The translations under genes were made by a program, and so were the position numbers. From Oxalobacteraceae bacterium (lineage in GTDB: Bacteria; Pseudomonadota; Gammaproteobacteria; Burkholderiales; Burkholderiaceae_D): a DNA stretch of 64,000 bases. The notes beneath the pieces were generated by a model. The model had not been told where the DNA came from, searched no databases, and saw only the letters and a list, made by a program, of their open reading frames with translations. Below are positions 34,252-42,668 of this stretch, piece after piece; within the stretch, counting starts at the first letter, position 1; each line of letters begins with the position of its first letter. The stretch is from assembly GCA_021298555.1 (NCBI GenBank), contig JAJTGE010000019.1, positions 1 to 64,000 of the forward strand, read 5' to 3'.

Positions 34252-36612
34252 ATGACTCACCCCAGTTGGCAGGCCCGATTAGCTAGTTACATCGTTCGTC
34301 GACGTATTAAGCCTCGTTTGGGCGATATGTCCAACCTCCAGTACGTCAGAAGGCTATTTGGACAAGTACTGCCACCGCCAAGCGGAGGAGAGTTTATCCC
34401 CGCTACGGTCGCGGGTGTGCATGGAGAGTGGGTAACTGCCAAGGGTAATAAAAAGTATTTGGGTGTGTTGCTGTATTTGCATGGCGGTGGTTTTATTGGC
34501 TGTTCACCGCAAACACACCGACCGCTTACTGTGGCACTTGCTTTACAGGGCTGGCGCGTATTTGTTCCGGATTACCGCCTCGCTCCCGAGCACCCATTTC
34601 CTGCAGCGTTAAACGATGCTGTCGCTGTTTGGCGAGAACTCACTCGGACAGAGCAAGATCAACGTTTAGTTGTTGCAGGCGACAGTGCAGGTGGCAACTT
34701 ATCGCTTGCACTTATGCTTCACGAAAAAACTGCCAGACGTCGTTTACCAGACGCTGCCGCACTTTTTTCACCGGGCACGGACATGACGGGTCAGAGCCCT
34801 TCGCTACAAACAAACACTGAACGCGATGCCATGTTTCATGGCGCAGCATTACAGCAATTAGTAACGGCGTATTTGCAGGGACATGATGCGGCTGATCCCC
34901 TCGCATCACCATTGATGGGTGATCTCCAGGGTTTGCCACCATTAATCGTGCACGTGGGTGCTGATGAAGTGCTGCGTGACGATAGCTTGCGCTTGACACA
35001 AAAAGCAATTGCACAGGGTGTGTATATAAGAACTCAGGTGTGGCCGGGAGTGTCGCATGTGTGGCAGTTACTCTGGCGTCTGCCCGAAGCAAAACAATCG
35101 GTGCAGCAAGCATCTAATTTTTTGCGTGATGCGCGAATGCTATCGGATCAGCAGCCCGAAGATATTGATGTGGTTATTGTGGGCGCAGGCTTATCCGGTA
35201 TAGGTGCTGCGTCTATGCTGCAGCAAGCATGTCCACAACAGAGTTTTGCGATACTGGAGAGTAGCCCTGTCCTGGGAGGTACCTGGGATTTATTTCGTTA
35301 TCCTGGCGTGCGATCTGACTCCGATATGCACACCATGGGTTATCGCTTTCGCCCCTGGAGTGATACGGCAGCGATTGCTGGAGGATCGGCCATACTTAAT
35401 TACGTTAATGAGACAGCAAATGAGCGCGGACTAAATTATCTGATTCGTTATCAGCATCGCGTTATACAAGCGAATTGGTCGACACCGGATGCACGCTGGA
35501 TGGTGACATTAGAAGCAGGCGAACAACGCGAACGCAAAACTGTGCGTTGTAAAATTCTGCATATCTGCTGTGGTTACTACCGTTACGATCAAGCGTACCG
35601 TCCTGAGTTTGCCGGCGAGTCTGACTTCAAAGGCACGATAGCGCACCCACAGTTCTGGCCCAAGGGCTTGGATGTCGCCAATAAAAATATCGTTGTTATT
35701 GGCAGTGGTGCTACCGCTGTGACCCTGGTACCCGAGCTTGCGCGCACTGCGGCTCATGTCACGATGTTACAGCGTTCGCCTACCTATGTAATTACATTGC
35801 CGGCCCACGACAGCGTAGGGCGATGGTTGAAGTCTTGGTTGCCAGCGATGTGGGCTTATCGTTTGGTACGCTGTAAAAATATTGTAACCAATATGCTGTT
35901 CTTTAAGTTATCGCGGCGCTGGCCAGAGGCGATCAAAGCGCATTTGGTAAATTTGGCTGGACGTCAATTAGGATCGCAACAATTGGCACAGCATTTTTCA
36001 CCGCGCTATCGTCCTTGGGATCAACGATTGTGCGTAATACCTGACGGTGATTTGTTCAAGGCCATACGTGCGGGTAGCGCATCGGTGGTTACTAATCATA
36101 TCGATAGATTTGTATCTGATGGTGTTTGTCTCGTATCAGGCCAGAAACTACCAGCTGACATCATCGTTACTGCAACTGGATTACAGCTTAGTTTGATGGG
36201 CGATATCGTTATACAAATCGATGGCAAAACTCAGGATATGTCGCAGTCCATGGTTTACAAGGGAATGATGTTTAGCGGCATTCCCAATCTCATTTACACT
36301 TTTGGTTACACGAATGCATCATGGACGCTCAAGGCTGATTTGACAGCAGAGTATGTGTGCCGATTGTTATCTCACATGGAAAAACACCGTGTGCAGGTTG
36401 CCGTTCCCAAAGCAGATACTTCCGTTAGGCCGCAAGCATTTTTGAATTTCACGTCGGGTTATGTTCTGCGTGCAGCAGACCAGTTACCAAAACAAGGTGA
36501 TAGAAAACCCTGGATGTTGTATCAAAATTATTTATTGGATTTATTAACCATACGGTATTCGCGTATCAATGATGGTGTCTTGCAGCTAAGGCGTGCAGGT
36601 GCTGCGGATTGA
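34252..36612 (+). CDS. Esterase (HSL family) / Baeyer-Villiger monooxygenase fusion
   Basis: About 786 residues with two enzymes in one chain. Residues about 15-290 form a hormone-sensitive-lipase-type esterase: oxyanion motif YLHGGGF, PDYRLAPEHPFPAAL, nucleophile GDSAGGN, acid GADEVLRDDS and His in VSHVW. Residues about 305-780 form an EthA-like flavin monooxygenase: FAD motif VGAGLSGIG, GGTWDLFRYPGVRSDSDMHTMGYRF, the Baeyer-Villiger signature FKGTIAHPQFWP, and NADPH motif GSGATAVT. It would convert a ketone to an ester or lactone and then hydrolyse it. The start is uncertain (34198 TTG, 34210 ATG or 34252 ATG). Confidence 0.85.
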   Translation: MTHPSWQARLASYIVRRRIKPRLGDMSNLQYVRRLFGQVLPPPSGGEFIPATVAGVHGEWVTAKGNKKYLGVLLYLHGGGFIGCSPQTHRPLTVALALQGWRVFVPDYRLAPEHPFPAALNDAVAVWRELTRTEQDQRLVVAGDSAGGNLSLALMLHEKTARRRLPDAAALFSPGTDMTGQSPSLQTNTERDAMFHGAALQQLVTAYLQGHDAADPLASPLMGDLQGLPPLIVHVGADEVLRDDSLRLTQKAIAQGVYIRTQVWPGVSHVWQLLWRLPEAKQSVQQASNFLRDARMLSDQQPEDIDVVIVGAGLSGIGAASMLQQACPQQSFAILESSPVLGGTWDLFRYPGVRSDSDMHTMGYRFRPWSDTAAIAGGSAILNYVNETANERGLNYLIRYQHRVIQANWSTPDARWMVTLEAGEQRERKTVRCKILHICCGYYRYDQAYRPEFAGESDFKGTIAHPQFWPKGLDVANKNIVVIGSGATAVTLVPELARTAAHVTMLQRSPTYVITLPAHDSVGRWLKSWLPAMWAYRLVRCKNIVTNMLFFKLSRRWPEAIKAHLVNLAGRQLGSQQLAQHFSPRYRPWDQRLCVIPDGDLFKAIRAGSASVVTNHIDRFVSDGVCLVSGQKLPADIIVTATGLQLSLMGDIVIQIDGKTQDMSQSMVYKGMMFSGIPNLIYTFGYTNASWTLKADLTAEYVCRLLSHMEKHRVQVAVPKADTSVRPQAFLNFTSGYVLRAADQLPKQGDRKPWMLYQNYLLDLLTIRYSRINDGVLQLRRAGAAD

Positions 36613-36687
36613 CTACCTCTGTCCACGATCATGCTAATCTGTAGTGGATTGAGCATTGCTAACAACAACAACTAAGAGGCACACTAC

Positions 36688-37575
36688 ATGGCGTTTTTTT
36701 CTGGTTTTGCACAGCATCGTGTACGCACCACTGGTGCAACCATCAATGCAGTCAGCGCGGGCAGCGGTGAGCCCGTATTGCTATTACATGGGTACCCGCA
36801 AACGATGGCCTGCTGGCATGAAATAGCGCCTGAGCTGGCAAAAAAATACCACGTCGTGTGTGCAGATTTGCGCGGCTATGGTGGCTCATCCAAGCCTAAA
36901 GGGCTGCCAGATCACAGCAACTATTCTAAACGTGCTATGGCCTTGGATATGGTTGAACTCATGAGTTCTTTGGGCCATGAAAAATTTCATTTGGTGGGGC
37001 ATGACCGTGGTGGCCGTGTCGCGCATCGGTTAGCGCGTGATCATGGCAAGCGCGTACAAACACTAACGGTGCTGGATATTTCGCCTACCCTCAAAATGTT
37101 TGAAAATACTAATTTGGCATTTGCGACAGCCTACTATCACTGGTTTCAAATGCTGCAACCTGCGCCGCTACCTGAGAAGATGTTGCAAGGCATAGTGCCC
37201 TTCAATATTCTTGGCCGTGTTGGTCGTGCAGAGTTGGATTTGTCGGCGTTTTCTAAAGCGGCTTTGCGCGAATACGTAAATGCCTACAAAGATCCTAAAG
37301 CCATACACGCAAGTTGTGAAGACTACCGCGCAGCTGGCACAATAGATCTGGTTCATGATCGACGCGATTTGCATAAAAAATTGCGTATGCCATTGCTTGC
37401 TTTGTGGGGTAAGCGTGGCGTTATTCATAAGCTGTTTAATTGTTTAGACGATTGGCGTGAGGTAGCTGAGAATGTCAGTGGACGTGCGCTAGACTGTGGT
37501 CACTTCATTCCTGAAGAAGCGCCTGCCAAAACTCTGGCTGAACTTCGCCGCTTCTTGCGTGCTCATCCTATGTAA
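36688..37575 (+). CDS. Haloacetate (fluoroacetate) dehalogenase-like hydrolase
   Basis: A 295-residue alpha/beta hydrolase. It keeps the residues that define fluoroacetate dehalogenase: nucleophile Asp106 with Arg107 and Arg110 (GHDRGGRV), Asp130 in VLDIS exactly 24 residues on, His151-Trp152 in YYHWF, Tyr213 in CEDYRAA and the catalytic His in DCGHFIPEE. His-Trp-Tyr bind the departing fluoride in the characterised enzyme. The substrate could still be another haloacid or an epoxide. It starts 75 bases after the monooxygenase fusion and precedes a TRAP binding protein. Confidence 0.8.
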   Translation: MAFFSGFAQHRVRTTGATINAVSAGSGEPVLLLHGYPQTMACWHEIAPELAKKYHVVCADLRGYGGSSKPKGLPDHSNYSKRAMALDMVELMSSLGHEKFHLVGHDRGGRVAHRLARDHGKRVQTLTVLDISPTLKMFENTNLAFATAYYHWFQMLQPAPLPEKMLQGIVPFNILGRVGRAELDLSAFSKAALREYVNAYKDPKAIHASCEDYRAAGTIDLVHDRRDLHKKLRMPLLALWGKRGVIHKLFNCLDDWREVAENVSGRALDCGHFIPEEAPAKTLAELRRFLRAHPM

Positions 37576-37621
37576 TTTTTTCAGCTTGTATTTTTTAAAA
37601 CTGACTATATTTTTACCGACT

Positions 37622-38647
37622 ATGAAACCACATTATTTTTTAGCTAAATTTTGGCAGCTAGCCGTAGCGGTAACTCTGTCGAGCGGATTTTTCATTTCAG
37701 AGGCGCAGTCTGCCGCATCACCCATAGTTATTAAATTTAGCCATGTGGCTGCTATAGGCACACCCAAAAGTCGGGCTGCAGAGCGTTTTAAACAATTAGT
37801 TGAAACAAGTACCGAGGGTGCGGTCAGGGTAGATATTTACCCCAACAGCACCCTCTACAAAGATAAAGAAGAGCTTGAAGCTTTGCAAATGGGTGCTGTG
37901 CAGATGCTGGCGCCTACATTGTCGAAATTTGGTTCACTGGGCATCAAAGAATTTGAGTTATTTGATTTGCCATTTCTTTTTTCTGATCATGTAGCTGTTG
38001 GTAAGATTCTTGATGGTCCTATTGGAAAACAATTAATGATGGGTTTAGAAGGCAAGGGCATCAAAGGCCTTGCTTACTGGGATAACGGTTTCAAAATGAT
38101 GTCGGCAAATAAACCGATCCATGTACCGACTGATATGCGTGGTTTGAAAATCCGCATACAGGGATCGAAAGTCATCGATGAGCAGATGCGCACATTGGGG
38201 GCCAATCCCCAGGTCATGTCGTTTTCTGAGATGACGCAAGCCTTGCAATCGGGTGTAGTGGATGGTGCAGAAAATCCGCCACTTAATTTTTACTCGCAAA
38301 AAGTGTACGAAGTTCAAAAGCATCTGACCCTGACTAACCATGGCTACATGGGCTTTGCAGTGATTGCTAACAAAAAATTCTGGGATGGCCTGCCACCGGA
38401 TATACGCAAGAAACTCGATGCCGCTTTGGTGGAGGCTACGCGCTTTAACAATACGAACTCGCAGCGCGAGAGCGCAGACGCCATGGAATCTATACGTAAG
38501 ACAGGGATGACCACGGTATACAAACCAACTAGCCAAGAAATGGATCAGTGGCGACAGGTTCTGCTACCTGTGCATAAGAAAATGCAAGACCGCATCGGCA
38601 AAGGTTTGCTCGATGCGGTCTACAAGGATCTAGGTCAGAGCCGTTAA
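37622..38647 (+). CDS. TRAP transporter solute-binding protein DctP
   Basis: A 341-residue periplasmic binding protein; the signal peptide ends near SEAQSAA. It has the DctP core IVIKFSHVAAIGTPKSRAAERFKQLVE, RVDIYPNSTLYKDKEELEALQMGAVQMLAPTLSKF, PTDMRGLKIRIQGSKVIDEQMRTLGANPQVMSFSEMTQALQSGVVDGAENPP. The Arg of KIRIQ normally binds the carboxylate. It is closer to C4-dicarboxylate DctP than the copy at 4699. No dctQ or dctM follows; the next 250 bases hold hairpins. It starts at ATG 37622, which opens the signal peptide. Confidence 0.9.
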   Translation: MKPHYFLAKFWQLAVAVTLSSGFFISEAQSAASPIVIKFSHVAAIGTPKSRAAERFKQLVETSTEGAVRVDIYPNSTLYKDKEELEALQMGAVQMLAPTLSKFGSLGIKEFELFDLPFLFSDHVAVGKILDGPIGKQLMMGLEGKGIKGLAYWDNGFKMMSANKPIHVPTDMRGLKIRIQGSKVIDEQMRTLGANPQVMSFSEMTQALQSGVVDGAENPPLNFYSQKVYEVQKHLTLTNHGYMGFAVIANKKFWDGLPPDIRKKLDAALVEATRFNNTNSQRESADAMESIRKTGMTTVYKPTSQEMDQWRQVLLPVHKKMQDRIGKGLLDAVYKDLGQSR

Positions 38648-38648
38648 A

Positions 38649-38695
38649 CGTCAGTCTCTGACGATATCAAATTGAAAATACGAGATCAATTTGAT
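38649..38695 (+). repeat. Two adjacent perfect hairpins after dctP
   Basis: CGTCAG-TCT-CTGACG (38649-38663) is followed three bases later by a ten-base perfect inverted repeat ATCAAATTGA / TCAATTTGAT (38666-38675 and 38686-38695). Both lie directly after the stop codon. There is no T run, so these are mRNA 3'-end stabilising structures or a protein site rather than a typical terminator. Confidence 0.6.
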
Positions 38696-38712
38696 GAATG
38701 GTCGGAGCCTTG

Positions 38713-38901
38713 TTAAGAGGTATGATCTGACGAATGATCTGGTTGGGTCTGTTCAGCTTCTTTGATTCTGACTTCCAGTTCATGCTGATCAGCCGTAAAC
38801 GATTGAATCAGATTCTGGTAAGCCACCCGAGTTTCCATTTCAGCGGCAACGTCCTCGCCAACGGGTGTAGGCTTTTGTTCGCGTTTCATTTTTTTTGTCA
38901 T
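38713..38901 (-). CDS. Small charged hypothetical protein
   Basis: A 62-residue frame from ATG 38901 with GAGG seven bases upstream. The sequence is hydrophilic and helical (MTKKMKREQKPTPVGEDVAAEMETRV, then HELEVRIKEAEQT), with no membrane segment or cysteine. The ribosome site and amino-acid composition favour a real small gene, but there is no family support. Confidence 0.4.
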   Translation of the reverse strand: MTKKMKREQKPTPVGEDVAAEMETRVAYQNLIQSFTADQHELEVRIKEAEQTQPDHSSDHTS

Positions 38902-39151
38902 AACCAACCTCAATTATCATTGAAATAATTTTCGAAAATCTGGTGATACAGCAGCATTAACTTTACCATGGCGTTAGCTGCCCTACCGGTATCGTGGCCA
39001 TTTATCTTAACCCACCGAGCTTGGTTGGTATTGGCTGCCGACATTTAGATAATATCAGGCTTGAGCAGAATGCAGAATCTGAAGAACAGTAAATCTTCAG
39101 CAATGAGTGCTAGTGGCGTTCTTTGATTATTTTTATAGGCTCACTTTATCT

Positions 39152-39958
39152 ATGGTTACCGATACACTGGAACTATTCAAACAGCAGCAGCGCGACATGT
39201 GGTCGTCCTTTGCACCCTCTGCCATCTTCACTACGCCGGTTGCAGCGAATTTGGTTGGCTTTGCGGGTATAAGTTCTGGGCAGCGTGTTTTAGATGTGGG
39301 AACGGGAACGGGCGTGGTGGCAATTACCGCTGCCCGTTTGGGTGCACATGTATGCGCGCTGGATTTGACGCCAGAATTATTGGAACAGGCAAAGGAAGAT
39401 GCGGCCATCGCGGGCCAGCAGAACATAGAGTGGATAGAGGGGGACGCAGAAAATTTACCCTATCCAGAAAATAGCTTTGATATCGTCGTCAGTCAGTTTG
39501 GCCATATGTTTGCGCCACGTGCTGATAGGGTAGTCCAGGAAATTTATCGTGTGCTCAAGCCAGAAGGTCTGTTTGCATTCGCCAGTTGGCCTCCGGAACA
39601 TCTGATGGGCAGGGTGTTTGCCTTAGTTGACAGCTATGCTGATAGTGCTACGTTTATTACCTCGTCGCCAGAGCTATGGGGCGATCCGCATGTGATCATA
39701 AAACGCATGGAAAACATATTTGAGATGCCCTTTTTTGAGCGAGGAGTGATGCTGACACCGGCACTCAGCAAGTCGCACAGACGGTTAGCCTTTGAGCGGT
39801 CGTTTGGCCCCTTAAGGCAAGTGATGCAATCACTGGCAAGTGATCCTGAAAAACTCACACGATTGCGCGAGGTGATGGAAAATCTGATAGAGCCTTACTG
39901 TATAAATAATCAATGTCATCAAAGCTATTTGATGTCGAGAGCTCGTGTTCTCAAATAA
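39152..39958 (+). CDS. Class I SAM-dependent methyltransferase
   Basis: About 268 residues. The SAM-binding motif I is VLDVGTGTGVVAITAARLG, motif II is CALDLTPELLEQA, followed by WIEGDAENLPYPENSFDIVVSQFGHMFA and YRVLKPEGLFAFASWPPE. This is a UbiE/methyltransferase-11-type domain that methylates a small molecule; the substrate is unknown. The C-terminal helical part (SHRRLAFERSFGPLRQVMQSL) is common in this branch. ATG 39152 begins the conserved part; an upstream ATG at 39107 adds residues without support. Confidence 0.8.
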   Translation: MVTDTLELFKQQQRDMWSSFAPSAIFTTPVAANLVGFAGISSGQRVLDVGTGTGVVAITAARLGAHVCALDLTPELLEQAKEDAAIAGQQNIEWIEGDAENLPYPENSFDIVVSQFGHMFAPRADRVVQEIYRVLKPEGLFAFASWPPEHLMGRVFALVDSYADSATFITSSPELWGDPHVIIKRMENIFEMPFFERGVMLTPALSKSHRRLAFERSFGPLRQVMQSLASDPEKLTRLREVMENLIEPYCINNQCHQSYLMSRARVLK

Positions 39959-39994
39959 CCGCCACCATCAATGTATTTCTGCGGGAGGGGAAGT

Positions 39995-40228
39995 ATGCAA
40001 AATGAACCAATACGCACAGTAGATCGAATGTCTAGCGATAACATTGGCGATGTTGATCACACATCATCATCCTTGAATCAGATAGAAAATCCGGAGAAAG
40101 CTTTGCTTGAATTATTTCGAGAATCCACCGAATCGCGCCAGGCCTTTATCATTCAGATCTATTTTTACGGCGGCATTACGGTAGTTGCGCTTTGTGCTGC
40201 CATATTCTTGATGATGTATTTGACCTAA
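39995..40228 (+). CDS. Small single-pass membrane protein (hypothetical)
   Basis: A 77-residue protein from ATG 39995 with a strong GGAGGGGAAG ribosome site. The N-terminal 50 residues are polar (VDRMSSDNIGDVDHTSSSL, then LLELFRESTESRQ), and the C-terminal 25 form one membrane helix (FIIQIYFYGGITVVALCAAIFLMMYL). It follows the methyltransferase gene by 36 bases and may be co-transcribed. Family unknown. Confidence 0.5.
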   Translation: MQNEPIRTVDRMSSDNIGDVDHTSSSLNQIENPEKALLELFRESTESRQAFIIQIYFYGGITVVALCAAIFLMMYLT

Positions 40229-40290
40229 TTTGTGTTCTACAGTTTGTTCACATTGCCGAGTTAAGTGATCCGTAATGTGTTTATCGACTT

Positions 40291-40728
40291 TTATGGACAG
40301 GCACTGTCCATGACCGCTTCATTGATTTTGCCAGATTTTATTTTTACCCAATCGCCTACGGTTTTGAACTCGCGAATCACTGCTCCACGGCCATCCTTCT
40401 CTGCATAACTAACCATGGATAGCGTGCGCATACGCTCAGCAATACAATCGTATTCATCTTCCGCAATGACTGAGGCGACACCATCATCTGTCTTGTGCCG
40501 CATATTAAGTAACACTCGTACTGTCATGCGATCACGTTTGTTAACGATGGTTTCCGAGTCGATGTACATAACAAAAGGATCGGGTGCCTGATTAGCGTCG
40601 GGCTCGACTAACAACCAGTCTGCACGAGTCTCTGTCGTGCAGAACAAACCCAACGCAACGAAGACTGCTCGTAGTTTGACAGGAGCGGTGTGTATAAGAG
40701 CGAACTGTAGGGAGAGCAGCAGTGGCAA
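40291..40728 (-). CDS. Surface-adhesin-E-like secreted protein
   Basis: A 145-residue frame starting with TTG 40728 behind AGAGGTGA. The N-terminal hydrophobic stretch ends near TTETRA, consistent with a signal peptide. The mature part begins ADWLLVEPDANQ, with FVMYIDSETIVNKRDRMTVRVLLNMR, the conserved DEYDCIAERMRTLSMVSYAEKDG and a C-terminal Cys, the pattern of the surface-adhesin E family. It is similar in layout to the proteins at 20227 and 45367. Role unknown. Confidence 0.6.
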   Translation of the reverse strand: MPLLLSLQFALIHTAPVKLRAVFVALGLFCTTETRADWLLVEPDANQAPDPFVMYIDSETIVNKRDRMTVRVLLNMRHKTDDGVASVIAEDEYDCIAERMRTLSMVSYAEKDGRGAVIREFKTVGDWVKIKSGKINEAVMDSACP

Positions 40729-40807
40729 GTCGTCACCTCTAAGCTTTTTTAAAGAGTACGCTTTTTTTACTTACAAATGGTGCAATCCTGTTGCCAGCTG
40801 GACTACA

Positions 40808-41137
40808 TCACGGCTTGCTAGTCGAGCCAGGAGGCTGCGTCGCATCGCTATCGACACACTCTACCTGACTAGTGCATGTCCAGAAACCGCATTCCGTTGC
40901 CACGTGTTTGGCTAGTTTATTTTGAGCCGAGCAGTAGTGGCGCGCTTTTTCCCATCCTGCACCAGAAAAATTAAAAGCACTGTAGGAATAAGAGAAAGTC
41001 TTTGTACCTGATCCAGCTTGTAAACCCGCGCAGGCGCTCAACAGCAAAAGGGCCGCTGAGGCTAGCAAACGAGTTAACAATGAGTTGAGGAATGAGAGTA
41101 GGTGAGTAATTGTCATCACCATTGAAAAATGCCTCAT
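40808..41137 (-). CDS. Small lipoprotein with cysteine-rich C-terminal part
   Basis: A frame of up to 109 residues. A long N terminus leads into a lipoprotein signal, LLASAALLLLSAC with lipobox LSAC at about residue 36. The mature part is SYSYSAFNFSGAGWEKARHYCSAQNKLAKHVATECGFWTCTSQVECVDS with four cysteines. One of the Met codons at 41137, 41122 or 41116 is the start; shorter choices give a more normal signal length. No known family. Confidence 0.45.
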   Translation of the reverse strand: MRHFSMVMTITHLLSFLNSLLTRLLASAALLLLSACAGLQAGSGTKTFSYSYSAFNFSGAGWEKARHYCSAQNKLAKHVATECGFWTCTSQVECVDSDATQPPGSTSKP

Positions 41138-41193
41138 GGTTGACCAGATTCGGCCCAGTCTGGCACCACACAGGCCCAGCTGTAGATCAGTGA

Positions 41194-41559
41194 TTACATC
41201 AACGAAGTGTACTGGCCATATATTTGATGCTGTCGTAGCTTGATAACATCAAGCACGATTTCACCTAAAGAAAGGTCATCTGGGCAGTCGTTCATGCACT
41301 GACCCAAGGCGTTTCTAAAGTCTTGCATAAACTGTAATTTGTCTTTGGTTTTCAGATACATCTCATAAATACAATGCTCTGTAGGCTCATCCAGGCCATG
41401 AAAATTCATGTCATCACCATAGATAGTCTGAAGTATCAGCTCGATTAGTTCGAGCTTGGACTGATCCATGAAACGAAAATGAACCAAACCCCCAATCAGA
41501 GATTTGAGGCGATCAAAGTCATCTTCGGTTTCCGTCCAGCGCTGGGTACTGTTTCCCAT
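41194..41559 (-). CDS. Hypothetical cytoplasmic protein
   Basis: A 121-residue protein from ATG 41559 with a strong GGAGGAG ribosome site. It is helical and acidic: DDFDRLKSLIGGLVHFRF, LIELILQTIYGDDMNFHGLDEPTEHCIYEMYL, FRNALGQCMNDCPDDLSLGEIVLDVI. There is no signal peptide or membrane segment and I do not recognise a family. It is divergent from the phasin gene, sharing a 265-base intergenic region. Confidence 0.5.
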   Translation of the reverse strand: MGNSTQRWTETEDDFDRLKSLIGGLVHFRFMDQSKLELIELILQTIYGDDMNFHGLDEPTEHCIYEMYLKTKDKLQFMQDFRNALGQCMNDCPDDLSLGEIVLDVIKLRQHQIYGQYTSLM

Positions 41560-41731
41560 GGTGCTCCTCCATTGGTGAGGAGTTGAATAAGAATTAATCT
41601 TTCCAGGATATGTTTCCCCGGAATTCAGACCATAGACCCTTTATACCAGAAAGGACAGCAATTTATACTTTCCAGACAAAAAATGACTACTGAGTTTCAT
41701 CAATGAATTTGTTGGGGCGCACAAAATTTAC

Positions 41732-41778
41732 TTGACATGTTGTTTCCTGCACCTAAAATAGCCCTGTTGCGTCGCAAC
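41732..41778 (+). promoter_or_regulatory. Phasin promoter with adjacent palindrome
   Basis: TTGACA (41732-41737), 16-base spacer, TAAAAT (41754-41759): a strong sigma-70-type promoter. A near-perfect palindrome GTTGCG-T-CGCAAC (41766-41778) covers the expected transcription start. In many PHA producers phasin genes are repressed by PhaR at GC-type repeats near the promoter, so this could be the PhaR site; that is inference. Confidence 0.6.
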
Positions 41779-41824
41779 ATATCTGCATCGCCCACCAATA
41801 ATTACGTAAGCAAGGAGAATTGCC

Positions 41825-42394
41825 GTGATTCCAGCAGTCAATCAGTTTTCTCAAGCAACCAAAACATCGATGGAAGTCCAACTTCACGCCATGACAGACT
41901 TGGCTGAAAAAACACTCCAAGGTGTGTCTGAACTCATAGAACTAAACATGGCAACAGCCAAAGCCTCTTTTGAAGAGACTTCAGCGGTTGTACACCAGAT
42001 TCTTGGTGCAGCCGATGCTCAAGAAGCTATACATCTGGTCCAAGCACAAGCCCAGCCCAGTGCAGAAAAAGCCGCATCGTATGGTCGCCATTTGGCCGCT
42101 ATTGCTACCCGCACTCAGGGTGAAATCGCCAAGACCACCCAAGAGCGTGTCGCCGAGACAGCACGTCACGTGAATGGTTTGATCGATGATCTGACTAAGA
42201 CAGCACCTGCAGGATCGGAAGCCATAGTTAGCGCCATGAAAGCCGGCGTAGCGAACTCCAACGCGGCTTACGAGCAGTTCGTCAAAGTTAGTCAAACTGC
42301 ATTTGATAACTTCCAAGAGCAGCTGCATCAAGCAGGTAACCAGTTTACAGCTGGTACTACCAAGCCTGCAAAAGCTAAGAAATCTGCTGCCTGA
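41825..42394 (+). CDS. phaP: Phasin (PHA granule protein)
   Basis: A 189-residue helical protein of the PhaP family, starting with GTG behind AAGGAG. It matches the family pattern: FSQATKTSMEVQLHAMTDLAEKTLQGVSELIELNMATAKASFEET, then QAQPSAEKAASYGRHLAAIATRTQGEIAKT, a helix QTAFDNFQEQLHQAGNQF and a Lys/Ala-rich tail. Phasins coat polyhydroxyalkanoate granules in the cytoplasm, so the organism probably stores PHA. It has its own promoter and terminator; no phaC or phaR gene is in the window. Confidence 0.88.
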   Translation: MIPAVNQFSQATKTSMEVQLHAMTDLAEKTLQGVSELIELNMATAKASFEETSAVVHQILGAADAQEAIHLVQAQAQPSAEKAASYGRHLAAIATRTQGEIAKTTQERVAETARHVNGLIDDLTKTAPAGSEAIVSAMKAGVANSNAAYEQFVKVSQTAFDNFQEQLHQAGNQFTAGTTKPAKAKKSAA

Positions 42395-42415
42395 TATTTT
42401 TCAGCGCAACATCGG

Positions 42416-42443
42416 TGGGCTGCTTAGGCAGCCCATTTTTTTT
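42416..42443 (+). terminator. Rho-independent terminator of the phasin gene
   Basis: Perfect eight-base stem TGGGCTGC / GCAGCCCA with a TTAG loop followed by eight T, 22 bases after the stop codon. Confidence 0.92.
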
Positions 42444-42668
42444 GAGTTCAGGTTCCGCACCGCATCATTGCTATGTGTGTAAAAAAATGAAACGCTTTCA
42501 GTTTGCGTAATAATGTTCATTCAAAGGTGAACATATATCAGTTGCACTCAGTAAGTTATCCCGGCAACATATTTTTTTATTTATTCACACGACGAGCAGT
42601 TACATCACGCTTTTTTACGTTGCTAAGGGCTAGTCGATCCTAAAAATACGTTTCATACAGGAGATCTT

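Noticed and set aside
38045..38536. 163-codon minus-strand frame within dctP
   Set aside because: Shadow of the TRAP binding protein gene; no ribosome site or family features.
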